A stretch of 64,000 nt of DNA. Source: Ptychodera flava. Taxonomy: Eukaryota; Hemichordata; Enteropneusta; Ptychoderidae. Below are positions 21,977 through 49,604 of the stretch, one piece after another. Position 1 is the first letter of the stretch. Each line of letters starts with the position of its first letter. The notes beneath the pieces are model-generated. The model was not told where the DNA came from. It was given only the letters and a program-made list of their open reading frames with translations, and searched no databases. The stretch spans positions 13,232,361 through 13,296,360 of the forward strand of contig NC_091931.1 in assembly GCF_041260155.1 (NCBI RefSeq), given 5' to 3'. The position numbers and the translations under genes were made by a program.

Positions 21977-22059
<83 letters not shown>
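21977..22059. repeat. (TA)n microsatellite
   Basis: An uninterrupted TA run of about 83 bases directly after the double palindrome. The ORF through it is an artefact. Confidence 0.95.
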
Positions 22060-22062
<3 letters not shown>

Positions 22063-22243
22063 TCTTCTAATTCTGCTTCAATTTATGTTTCAAATTGGTT
22101 TTGTTGATAATAATAACGAAGCAATTCAACAAAAAATGTAAATACAACTTCATTTTAGCGGCAGTCAAAATAATCCCTAGAATACTATCATTTCAGTCTT
22201 GTCTGATTTCTATCAATACCAATAATTCTACCGTATCCGTTTA

Positions 22244-22558
22244 AGGGCCAGTAGCTGTCGGTCTTGATGATATTTTAAATGTCAGTGTTTTCAACGTCAA
22301 CTTGGATTTCTTATTCGAATCCCAAAAGCATGCGGAGATACTTAATGTTGTATTGTATTGTTATATTTGGCATTTGATTTCTTGTCTGGACTGGATTTCA
22401 AATGTAGACACCAGACTGAGTGCATTTTGCACGTATAGCCGTTGTGTTCACAAGCAAAATAGTGCATGCGCTTTGGAGCAGCAAAAGAACTTGCAATTGA
22501 CGTACAAAACGACAATTATAGTGAAAATACTTTATCAAAAGTCACAGCTACTGGCCCT
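22244..22558. mobile_element. PIF/Harbinger-like MITE with TTA target duplication
   Basis: The ends AGGGCCAGTAGCTGT and ACAGCTACTGGCCCT form a perfect 15-base inverted repeat bounding 315 bases. TTA occurs immediately outside both ends (22241-22243 and 22559-22561). A 3-base TWA duplication and GGGCC-type ends are typical of PIF/Harbinger elements. The interior ORF shows no transposase motif, so this is non-autonomous. The exact ends suggest a fairly young insertion. Confidence 0.8.
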
Positions 22559-22569
22559 TTAATCAGCTG

Positions 22570-24170
22570 AGCTTTTTACCCTACTTGATCGCTGGGTCTG
22601 CAATCTTCCTTTTCCTGACAATTATCATCATTGTTAGCAGGTAGTTCCTTACAGACAGAATACTTCGACATCATTACACACGGTATAAAAAGTCTACCTG
22701 GTATACCATCAACCGTCACGACAAAGCGGGGCTTGGTGTTGTTGACGCTATTTTCCATGCATGATCGGCTCTGGCGACTTAGGAGACTAAGAAGACATAT
22801 TTGATGTCTTTGGAAAAAGAATTATCTCTGTCAATATCGTTTAATTTGAAAAAAAGATTTATGTTGTTTGGCTTCCTTGAAGCGGAAGCTCAACAAAATA
22901 CACAACTCTATCCAAGCTTGCAGACAGGATAGATGGTGAAAAACCATTTACGGACCCAATTGGTTAATTACACGAAAACTAACGCACGGTATGCTGAAAT
23001 ACCGCAATCCTTGGCGCAACGTTGAGTACAACAAAGTTGATATGGCACTGGAAAGGTTGACACAAAGATCTCCAAAGACGTTGGTTATGACCTCAACGCC
23101 ATGCAAATGTTTGTAGTTTTGAATATGACAGATTTTTTTTTTTATTTCTTAGCACGTATTCTATTTTTCCCAAATAACGCAATTTTTTGCAGATCTTCAT
23201 CCGAATGCATTCCCTTTTTTTTAATTCAATCAGCATGGCTACAATGTTTTGGTTAATTGCATATTTGTCTTTTCGTCACTATATACTACCACTCTAAAGA
23301 TTCAACAATTCACTCCCGGATTTTCTTGATATGGACGTCACACACTGCAGCCAAATGAAAAGCCACTTGCGTCCAGCTGCAGGACTTCGCCCACATCCAA
23401 CAACTTAAAGTTGAGCTAAAACACTGTTTCTGGTTTTCATGACACTTGACATTGATTTTGTTCAATATATTACGACCACTTTTATTTACAAACCAATAAT
23501 CGAAGTACAGCGTGAGTTGTCACTCGATTGAGAAAAATAAAGACCAACTTCATCTTTCAGGAAAATAGTGCCATTTTAGCAGCTTGCGTTTGAATACCTT
23601 GAAAAAAAAAATTACCAATATTGTCTCGAACGGAGTGTTGAAAACAGTCGGGGAAGAAGAAAACCAGTTGATTTGTAATGCATGCACGCGTTATTTGGGG
23701 TTAAACAAGAAACACCAACAGTAAACGGATAGTGGATCAAGTTTATGGCACCCTTTTAGAATATGACGTCGAGATTCTTTTGTTTCCGTAGCATGGGCGA
23801 CATCAATGGAATTCCCAGCACGTCATTGAGAACATACATTCTCTTCAAGGGGAATAAAGTTAAACACGTGATTTCATACAAAAGCAATCAACATCATATC
23901 AACAAAAAAAGTCAGGCAACTAATACACACCTGTCATCTCTGGGATACGATACACGGTGGGAAGGCAAAGTGCGTGTGAAAACTGCCGTGTCGGTGGAAT
24001 CAAACAAAATAGTCTTTGAGGGAAGCGTTCCAAAATTCGATAATCCGAAACTGAATTTGAATATGAATTCTTAGAATTTATAAATTAATATTTTCCTGTT
24101 TCTATGCTGATTGTCGAGCACGTCAAATAAATCGACATTTTGGGCAAACCGTTGTGATACTTCACTGATC
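22570..24170. other. Intergenic DNA with only unrecognised small ORFs
   Basis: A 60-codon minus ORF at 22576-22758 (starts MENSVNNTKPRF, five cysteines) and a 103-codon plus ORF at 23763-24074 look less random than their surroundings, but neither resembles a family I know. No other feature is seen. Confidence 0.35.
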
Positions 24171-24172
24171 CT

Positions 24173-24451
24173 TTCAGGTAGAATGCGCCTAGGGGAAAGA
24201 TATATGGACTCTTACAACTTTAATTTTACAATGCATTTTGGTCTACAATGTGTGGGATTATTCTTAAAAAGTTTAATTTTCCGAATAGAGTTAAAACAGG
24301 CGGCCATTTTGAATTTCAAGTGTCGAGAACTATCAGGAAATTTGTTTCCGTACTACCAATTTTGCACGCTGACTCCTGACTTTCATTCTTAATTTCAAAA
24401 GTTTGAGCAAAAGTTTTGATTCTTCCAATATCGAGGGGCGCACTGCCTTGA
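24173..24451 (-). mobile_element. TTAA-type short DNA element, copy 3 (inverted)
   Basis: Read on the minus strand, CAGTGCGCCCC, AACTTTTGCTCAAACTTTTG and, at the other end, GCGCATTCTACC match copies 1 (19908-20262) and 2 (51863-52245). The element is shorter and both TTAA ends are degraded, so it is an older copy of the same family in opposite orientation. Confidence 0.6.
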
Positions 24452-25172
24452 AGACGCAACTCACTGTGTAATTCTTCGACGGGCAGACCTGATTTTGACA
24501 ACGGTTTCCAAAAAGTTTTGCCGTAACAAATCCCTAATTTGTGGCCTTATGACTCTATGCCACAAAGCTTGGTAAATAATTCTTCACATGAAATGCATTG
24601 ACGACATTTGGACGGAATTGTTTGAGGATGTCATCAATGGCAAATGCTCAATTCAGACAAAGGTTGATCAGGATGAACATGTCCAGGATTTCAACGGCAT
24701 ATTTGAATGTGGCCATGACCACCACTCAAATTTCAGGCCAATCAAAAGTAGCTGTATATATAAAACGTCATCGTGGAAAGCACACTGAAGTCGCAGGAGG
24801 GCGATCGGAGACAAGTAACTATTCCCTCCACACGATGATTTGAATCATCCAACTATCTGTCATTGGACGGTAATCTTACAATTATCAGTACGGCTGCAAC
24901 AGTGCCAATTTAACGACAGAGTGTCGTAAGTGTGTTTAAGTCTTTTAAACAATGCAACACTACTTGTTCAAAATGTTGCACAGAAAATCCGGGGCGGCTT
25001 TGCGAGAACGTGACAAAAGCCCGCCTTCATAATGTCAATGTTTTAGCGATCCGTCTTGCCGTATCGGGCGATGGAGTGTTCTGTTCAGATTTCGCCTACA
25101 CTGGCGTTGATTGTCTCCTCACAACGCATTGCATCTGCGTAAAATTCTATTTGTTCAGAGTACTGATCAATG

Positions 25173-25178
25173 TTTATT
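25173..25178 (-). terminator. Poly(A) signal AATAAA of the CNBD2-like gene
   Basis: AATAAA on the minus strand lies about 50 bases downstream of the CNBD2-like stop codon at 25229-25231. It is the first such hexamer after the stop. Confidence 0.5.
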
Positions 25179-25228
25179 TTCCTAGTCCTATCATGGAGGT
25201 TTTTTACCTCCATGGTGCCATTCATCCA

Positions 25229-41959
<16,731 letters not shown>

Positions 41960-41999
41960 TTTGTATTCACCTGACTACGTGACGGTTACAATTAAACGG

Positions 42000-43820
42000 T
42001 GTAACATGCCACAACCAGTAAGAAGGGAGTCATTACAGGAGCAATTTACGAAGTTGTTGACGGAGCAGATAACGATATCACCACGCCGAATAATATCCTG
42101 CCAAAACACCGAAACGATACCTGTCCGGGGTTTCAAAAGCCGTTGTTGAGACGACAAGCGACGATATCGTTGACTAGCTTTCTGTACAGGTTGCAATCGA
42201 ACCGTACCTGTATAAACCAAGACAGGTGAATGCTATTGTTGAACAGGTAGTGGAGTGACTGCGAGACGTATATCAACACCGGCGCGAGGTATAATCATAG
42301 CGTTTGTTGTCACCCAATACAACTTGTGCGAGGCTCCAAAGGGAACGTGATAGACCCCTATGTTTTGCGGCCGCTGTAGTCTCTGCGTCCGTGACAACAA
42401 TATGTGGCCGCGGCACCGAATACGGGTCGTTGCTAACGAGGGAGGTCCTCTGGGGGTCACAGTGTTGCGTGTCCTCGCGTTGGCGTGAAAAGCATAACAG
42501 GTGCTCGTGGTTAGTCCGAAAGAAAATGTTGACCACAAAAACACGCAAAAGTGCACAGTCTTTCCTCAAACAGGACGGAAATGGCCCGATTTACCGTCGA
42601 AGTAAAATTCCGATAGAAAAAAGACTCGAAACAGTCGCTAAAATGATCACAAGAAAGTTGTTTTAGAACGGTGGACACCTGCCGAGGTGTGCCAGACAGA
42701 ATGAATTGAGACTGAAGAAAGAGAACAATGAATTGACTGGCACAACTGTGTTACCACATAAAATCAAGTTAAATTAGGTCCGTGCCAAGATTGTATCGAT
42801 CGATTTGTCCTATATTGACGGCCATTTGGGTGTTATTAATTACACGGGAGTTAAAGGTTACATGCAAAGACCACCTCAACTGCTTTGCAACGCGTCCGTC
42901 ATTCTCGCCAAAGAATGGTGGGCGTCGCCGGCCGACTTAATTTAATTGTCTGCTTTTAGCAAAAACAAAAGAAGGCCATGAGTGCGAACACTGCCTTGTG
43001 AAATAGTGTCACCGGTAGATTCCTATCTCATTTGACCGACTGAGTGACTGGACAGTCCGTGATTTATCGCGAAATTCAGGGCTACCTATGACGTGTGAAG
43101 CGATAATTTTATTGCGCTCGGTACAATATGTTGCTGTGTGGAATCGGCAAAGCGCACATCCTGGCCGCTAAGGGGCACCCTAGAATTCACTTCCTATCCC
43201 CTATGTGTGTTTATGAGACAATTAGCTAGCCCGGCGATCAACACTGGAATTACAGGCTAATCTAATTGTTTGCCGACCGAATGCCAGACAGCCACGAACG
43301 ACACGTTCCTTCAAAGTCCCATCGATCGCTTGTGGACACCCAGGTGGAACGAGATAAGTAAGCGGGAACGGCTGAGATGACGTTTACGCCAACTTTATGA
43401 CAAGCATCAAGTATATGCCCTTGCCATTCACCGATACAACTACAGTGATAACGTGTATGTTCACTGAACATGTTCACAAATCTCTTTGGCTGTTACTCTG
43501 ATGAACGCAACAGGTTGTTCTGAAGCGCGCCCTCAGTGTGCAGAAACACGAGACATATGCACGCTGGAACGCCGCCCAACTAATCACATCGAATCTAATC
43601 TTATTACAATTGATGAGTAAGATTATTATTTGAACTGCTAATCATATTTTCAGCGAAATTCAAATCTTTCGATGATAACAGACAAGTCGTTCGCAGCAAT
43701 GAAGCACAACGTTTTGCCAAAGATTCCAACCAGAGCATGCAAACTTTCATAAGCTTATTACACTACTTGCCACAGTCGCTATCATACATGTAGCATGATA
43801 TAAATGAAAGAGTGTTCGCT
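42000..43820. other. DNA upstream of the CNBD2-like exon 1, nothing certain
   Basis: If the ATG at 41959 is the true start, the promoter lies here. If the gene continues upstream, this is intron. In support of an intron, CGTAGTCAG at 41971-41979 (minus) is a possible acceptor in suitable phase. ORFs at 42233-42666 on both strands overlap each other and resemble nothing known. Confidence 0.4.
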
Positions 43821-43827
43821 CTCCATC

Positions 43828-43925
43828 AGGTGCAGCCAACGAACAATGCACTTTTAAAGGGGCCCTTACTATGGTAAGATATACTGTGCAGGACAAGTAA
43901 TGTGAACTGACTAATTTTAAGGAAG
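43828..43925. mobile_element. Partial copy of the CAGGTGCAGCCAACG element
   Basis: About 95 bases starting CAGGTGCAGCCAACGAAC match the left end of the element at 46601-47226 (shared ATGCACTTTTAAAGGGG, GTGAACTGACTAATTTTAA). The right end is not found, so this is a 5' fragment. Confidence 0.65.
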
Positions 43926-44092
43926 AATGCGCCCCAGAGACAAAGAGCTGAACTTTTACAATATTCTTTTGGCCCACCATTTGTTTGGGGTGGGGGTTAG
44001 GGAGGCTTACCTTGAAACTTATGGGAAAAGTAAAATTTTCACCGGGTTAGTTTTTGAAAATTAGGTCTTTATTTTTCCCCATAGAGGGAATT

Positions 44093-44400
44093 TCACATAT
44101 CATTAAATATCGTGTGATTGACGACATTTACTAATGTGATTTTGTCGTTAACTGAGAGATTCATGTATTGAGTGATAATAGGAAACGTTAAAATACTCTC
44201 AACAAGCGAACGATACACAGTTACTAAAATATTCTTGCTGACATTAAAGCCTCTCAGTTTCCTGAGGAGTAATAAGCGCTGCTGTGCTTCACTGTGCTTT
44301 TTAAAATAAATTGAGTGTATTCTGTAAAATGGCATTTCGAATCTAAAATTGTACCGAGATATTTAAAAATACCGTCAATTACGCTGTACCTTCTCTAATG
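44093..44400 (-). mobile_element. LINE reverse transcriptase C-terminal fragment
   Basis: Minus-strand translation gives GIFKYLGTILDSKCHF, then in another frame EAQQRLLLLRKLRGFNVSKN and VYRSLVESILTF. These are typical of the thumb end of CR1/L2-type LINE reverse transcriptases (YLGTVID ... AQQRLFFLRKLRSFNVS ... SVIESILTF). One frame change joins the two parts, and the fragment stops soon after LSVNDK. It begins at about the point in the protein where the 6.1-6.5 kb fragment ends, so both may come from one family. Confidence 0.85.
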
Positions 44401-44409
44401 TGTGGCCAG

Positions 44410-46465
44410 GTCAGGTAATTAGTTGTTGGCATGGAGTTGTTGGTAAATAGTTGATGATGTAGGGGCATGAGGTGAGATATGGACCCAAAGAACCCAAAAG
44501 ATGATTAAATACATCAATCAAAAAAATTCTACGCTACAGTATAAACTGCCTAGAGATAGTTCAGGGTGGAAAAAAGTTAAATAATTCAGAAATAAGAATT
44601 AACAGTCCAAAATAGTAATGACGCACTTCCCTACTGACCTGAGTGCATGTGAAATACACAACCTGGCATCTGTAAATTAATGTATACCAAGTGATCATTT
44701 TAAGTCACTTTTAACTGTTTTAAGGGATATTCCAAAGAGTCCTGTGGAAATGATGAAAAACGCTTATCTGGTCTTGTGTTTGTAAAACCTCATGGCTGAT
44801 AATTGTCATAGTATTCAAAAGAAATTGAAAGTGAAGAAATTACTGTTTTTAATAGGCATATTTTCCTTGAAATACAAGACCGTGTAAAGAATATATGCTA
44901 AGTGTTTAAGAGTAAATTTCTTTTCAAAAAATAATTTAATCTGTGACCAAAGGATTTTTATTCTTTGAGTTTACAAATTCAAACATTGCAATTTGTTCAA
45001 TCATCTTGTGCAGTGCAAAATTTATAAAATGACTGAAAAATAAAAAAAATGGCAGAATTACAGTCTTTGTGATGTAAAATCATGGGTTGACATCACGATA
45101 ATTGTTAATCTGTTCGAAGTACTTTCTATAATTTAAAAAAGAAAAGTTCATGCAGAAACGGTAAGTATATATTGTCAGCAATGTAGTGTTAATTTTGACT
45201 TTACATCAAAATATGCCTTTACTGGATACCAAATATGTAGGGCGAAATATTAAAATCAGCCGTGTTCAGCAAAATCCACACAACAGCATTGATCCTTTTC
45301 TAATTTGATTTGATTTGCTTATGTTATCCTTGTATGACAGTCAGTGCAATATGGAACTTGAACACAACACAGTGAATAAGTATGCTGTAAATGAAATGGT
45401 GTGGCTGCATCCACATGCAGCAATAGGAGTGCCTTTGTCTCTCACCCCTCATTTCCAACCTGTCCCATCCCTGAAAAAATAGTTTGGTCTTATATTTATA
45501 ATGTTAATAATTTCTGTATTTGTTAAAATGTGCGCATCTCAAAAACTTTTGATCATAAACATTTTCATTGTTTTTTATAGCTGACCAGTCAGTTAACCTG
45601 TTTATTTTGAATATTTGCGCATTTTTTTTCAGTATTTGACATTTTCAGAATAGCTTCTTATTCAATTTGTCATTTTCTAAAAGTTAAAATGCTCCTTTGT
45701 ATGGTCAAGCTTTCCACAAGCATCAAATGTTGTACTTCATATAGGAAGGTCTGCCTCTAGAGGGCGGGCATCATGAATAGTGTTTGTTAGTTAATTCCTC
45801 CACATAAACTTCTGATTGTACTGTAAACATTGAACATGGCCGACGTCCGATTTTCCTGTCTAAAACTTTCACTCATTTTCGTTCATATGACTCTGAAACT
45901 CAAGGAAACGATTGGGAAGAAAGAGCTATCTTGAAATATTGAGGTACTCGCCGATATTTTGCAAAATTAAATGAGAAAAAATGCAAGGAAAATGCCGACA
46001 GGCTTACACAATGACTGTTTTCAGACTCAGAGGCATATGATCATCTGCAGATTATGCGCAACAGGCCCATATCACGTGAGGCCATGAGGGGATTATCCAC
46101 GCAACTCAGTACCAAACACTAGCGCACACAGGGTGAGCAAACACAAAGTGAGTACCCCTAACGTCAGCTCAGTAGTCTGTAATAGATCGTAGTCAACTAA
46201 GAACCTTGGAGAAAGGCTTACATGTAACACTGTGGCTATGCCGCTAAGTCCCTTTTGATTTTTGTCACAGCTCAAAATCGTTCTCCTACACCTCAACCTG
46301 AACCATGAACACCCCCACCAGTCTATGATATGACCCATCACAATGGCATAACGTCAACGGATCTTGACAGACGGAAGTATTGACAGACGGAAGTAGTTGA
46401 CACCAGCATACTGGTTTTCAACTCTAATACCTTCTCTGTCTATAAATAGACACGAGAAGGTAAAA
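44410..46465. other. AT-rich DNA, nothing recognised
   Basis: There are no long ORFs, RNA genes or clear repeats. Many poly-A/T stretches suggest old noncoding DNA. Confidence 0.4.
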
Positions 46466-46472
46466 ATTGACA

Positions 46473-46541
46473 CTACATACATACATACATACATGCATAC
46501 ATACATACATACATACATACATACATACATACATACATACA
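46473..46541. repeat. (CATA)n microsatellite
   Basis: About 69 bases of CATA repeats with one CATG unit. The YVCM-repeat and HTYI-repeat ORFs here are artefacts. Confidence 0.95.
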
Positions 46542-46600
46542 GTGTTTGTAGTGTGTGCGCCATTGTCATTTAAAAATCAAGGCACGATGATGTGCATTAA

Positions 46601-47226
46601 ACAGGTGCGGCCAACGAACAATGCACTTTTAAAGGGGTCAATACTATGATTAGATATATTGTGTATGACAAGCAATGTGAACTGACTAATTTTAAGTCAA
46701 AAGGGTAATTAATTAGCTGTTCATAATTTGCCCTCCCACTAAAAATTTTTCGACCTACCCTCCCACACTCAAACTTCATTTTTACCCACTCCCCACTTAT
46801 TTTTACCTGTTTCCCCTCCCCACTGTGAATTTTTGAAGCTCCCCTGTTCTGTGGCGAAAAAAACCTTGCCGATTTCTCCTGCTCTGGAAAAAATTCCCCT
46901 CAAAATTTTGTCATTCCATTTCTCCTGCAGACACTAAAAGTTATAAGTACTTGCCCTGTGTCCCGACTTGAATCCCCGGAAACACCATGTATGGCTCAAC
47001 TTCCCCTGACCCCGTTTTAAAACTAGTTTTCCCTCTCCTCGTTTTTCGCCGAGCCCTGTCCCCAGGACAATCAATCGATCTGCCCTGCCCTACAAAAAAC
47101 CCTAAAATTTGTCCCCTGCCACTCAAAAACGTGTCCCCTGCCCGAGCAAAATTAAAATTTCCCCTGCCCTCAAAAATTGCTCCTGGAACAGTTTTTTCGA
47201 TGAATAGCTCCGTTGGCTGCACCTGT
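46601..47226. mobile_element. Inverted-repeat DNA element with C-rich interior
   Basis: The left end ACAGGTGCGGCCAACG and right end CGTTGGCTGCACCTGT form a 16-base inverted repeat with one mismatch, bounding 626 bases. The interior is built of degenerate CCCCTGCC/AAAATT-like steps and carries no transposase. CAGGTG ends would suit a hAT-like element, but no 8-base target duplication is visible. A partial second copy is at 43828. Confidence 0.65.
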
Positions 47227-47229
47227 CTC

Positions 47230-49600
47230 CATGCCCTCTCTCTGTACTATATTTAATTCGTATAAGGAACTCTCTGTCTGTATTTCTAAATTCTTGAGTG
47301 TCATTATCTTCTCGGCCTGTCCGTTCGTCTGGCTGTCTTTCTAGATCTGTATTTCGCGCCTGTCGGCCAATCCTTGACAGTCAGCCGGGTTGACTCTTTC
47401 TCTTGTTTTCTGTTGCTCTATGAAATTTCGCAACTTTTAGGAGCCTGTTAGCTTCTGATCATTTGTCAAATATCGGAGAAAGAGATGAATGCCAAAATCC
47501 ACATTAAACCGAAATTCTATCATGTATACTGCGGTCTCAACTCGCATTTACAGTCAATTTAATGTGTATGAGGTCATATATTACGCTACTTAAAGCAGTA
47601 TCAGAGCGTGTCCAAATCTGGGACGGCTCTCATGTTTACGTTGGGGTCAGTATCTTTGATGTATTTAATACTACTAGCTCTGCATATGAAATGTGTGCTT
47701 TGATCTTCACCAAAAGTCATGCCAAAATGTCTATTGTGCAATCTGTCAATATATCCTGAGTGAGTGGGTGAGTACGTGGCTAAGTGTTTGGGGTTTTGTG
47801 TGAGGGGTCGTAATGTCAACGTCACGACAGCTGAAGTTTGCCCCGGACAGCTTTGACGTATTGTCAACAATACGGTGACATATTTTACACAGTCCGTTGT
47901 CTTGGCAAGGCTAATACTTGGTATTTTAACATACTTTCGACAAAAGAACAGCAAATGTACTTGTTTGATGGAACAGAAATTATGAGAAGTTATATACAAC
48001 ACAATTGGAACTAATTTGGGAAGTTGGATCTTCATATATTTCAAATTTCTCAAAAGTGTTAGGTGCCATATAGCTCACTGTTGCAATGTAGCAAATTACT
48101 CATCAAAACAAGTGTGTGACTTAGAAAAGCAGATGAGCTTAAATTTGCAAGTTACAGTGACCTTACTTCACCATCCAATTATACAAAATTAGTTCCGATG
48201 GTTTTATACGGACATTGTGACCACAGATTTTAACATGTCTTATATCAGTGACACGCCGTGTCAACTTCTGGATAAAAATTTAACAAACTTTTCATTGCAT
48301 AATTGTCTGCACTGCTATAAGGGGGATAAAGTATAAAAAAATTTCCAAGCGAGATGTAAAGATTAAGTACGCCTACAGGTCCGTAGTTTGTTTAAAACAT
48401 GAATGGAAAAATTCTTGTGATTCTCGGTCATGGGTTCGCAAAGATTGTAAGTTTGCCCTGTGAGGGCGTCGTCAATGGTTCCGATCGAGTCGTCGCAATA
48501 GTGATATTAGTCGGATCGGTGGAAGAGTATGGACTCATTTATAAAATTGAAACTCTATCTTTTTGCTGAAAAAATAACCTTTCTTTCGACGCTTTGTCAT
48601 TTTTTACTTGAAAATACATCATCCACGTCATTGCAATACTGAGCAATCGGGGTCACCAGCAACTGCATGCAATTTGCAATCTACGGAACGAAAGCAAACA
48701 AGCTTTTATTGCGTTTGCCGTAATGATGTCTTAAATCAATGTTTGAAGGCAAACAGACGCTGACTAAACGCTCGGTGACTCAAGTCACCACGTCGCTAGA
48801 GCGTGTCCGTTGCTATTGGAGACGGAAATGAGATCTTCTGTCTGTTTTAAGAAATCTTTCCTCGGAAATGCATGCATTTTTAAAGTTTTGTTCATTGCTC
48901 CTAAAATAGACCCTGGTGTCAGTGGAATAAGGCAGCTTTGTTTCAAAAACTGTTTCTCTTGCCCTTTCAGTCCGATGCTATTGTCTTTTTTTTTCTGCTG
49001 CGCAACACAATTGAAATATGGAAAAGAAAACGCTCATCCGGACTTCAAATTCATGCGCATGGTCGATGAACGAGAGATGTACATCCTGTTGTTTATTCGT
49101 TTAGCTCCTGGTAGGTACATAAACAATTTTACGTATTGATAGAGAGAGGCGCGTTAGCGTCGTCTATTGTCCGATTCAATTCCTTTCGCCGTGTAGTTGT
49201 GTCTCCTCGCTCATGTGAAAACCTACATCGCAAAAATTTATATCATGTGATGGAAATAACGAAAGCTGTGTGGTTGAGTTGGTTGTAAAATGAGTATGTT
49301 TTCACCCTCAGGGCGAATCTGTTAGTAATTAAGATCAAAATACAAGTAATTATACGACCAATTTTAAAGATAGTTATCTGACCGAGGCACAGTACAGGCA
49401 GCGACATCAGGTGCAACGCGTCCTAGTTGCAACGACGACATCTTATTGAGTTGATAAAATTGTTCCATTTGCCGCTGAAAAGCCGTTTTTAGGGCGAATA
49501 TTAATGAAATTGAAACGCATCTCGTCAACAGCAGCGGACATCATGGGGTATTGCCTAACGTGATGGTTAAAACAACGCTGAATAATATATGCCACAAAAC
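47230..49600. other. Noncoding or unrecognised DNA
   Basis: A 150-codon minus ORF (47601-48053) and a 109-codon plus ORF (48810-49139) are present but unrecognised. The latter ends in a well-composed stretch (FKFMRMVDEREMYILLF) before a possible GTAGGT donor. I cannot support either as a gene. Confidence 0.35.
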
Positions 49601-49604
49601 ATAC

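Noticed and set aside
23763-24074. 103-codon plus-strand ORF
   Set aside because: Even composition but no recognised family, promoter or exon partner.
42233-42666. ORFs of 98-120 codons on both strands upstream of the CNBD2-like ATG
   Set aside because: They overlap in three frames, lack family resemblance and have no splice context; probably chance in a GC-richer stretch.
47601-48053. 150-codon minus-strand ORF
   Set aside because: AT-rich codon content, no motif and no neighbouring exons; could be repeat-derived but no family was recognised.
48810-49139. 109-codon plus-strand ORF ending near a GTAGGT donor
   Set aside because: Only its last 40 codons look coding-like and no partner exon was found on the plus strand.
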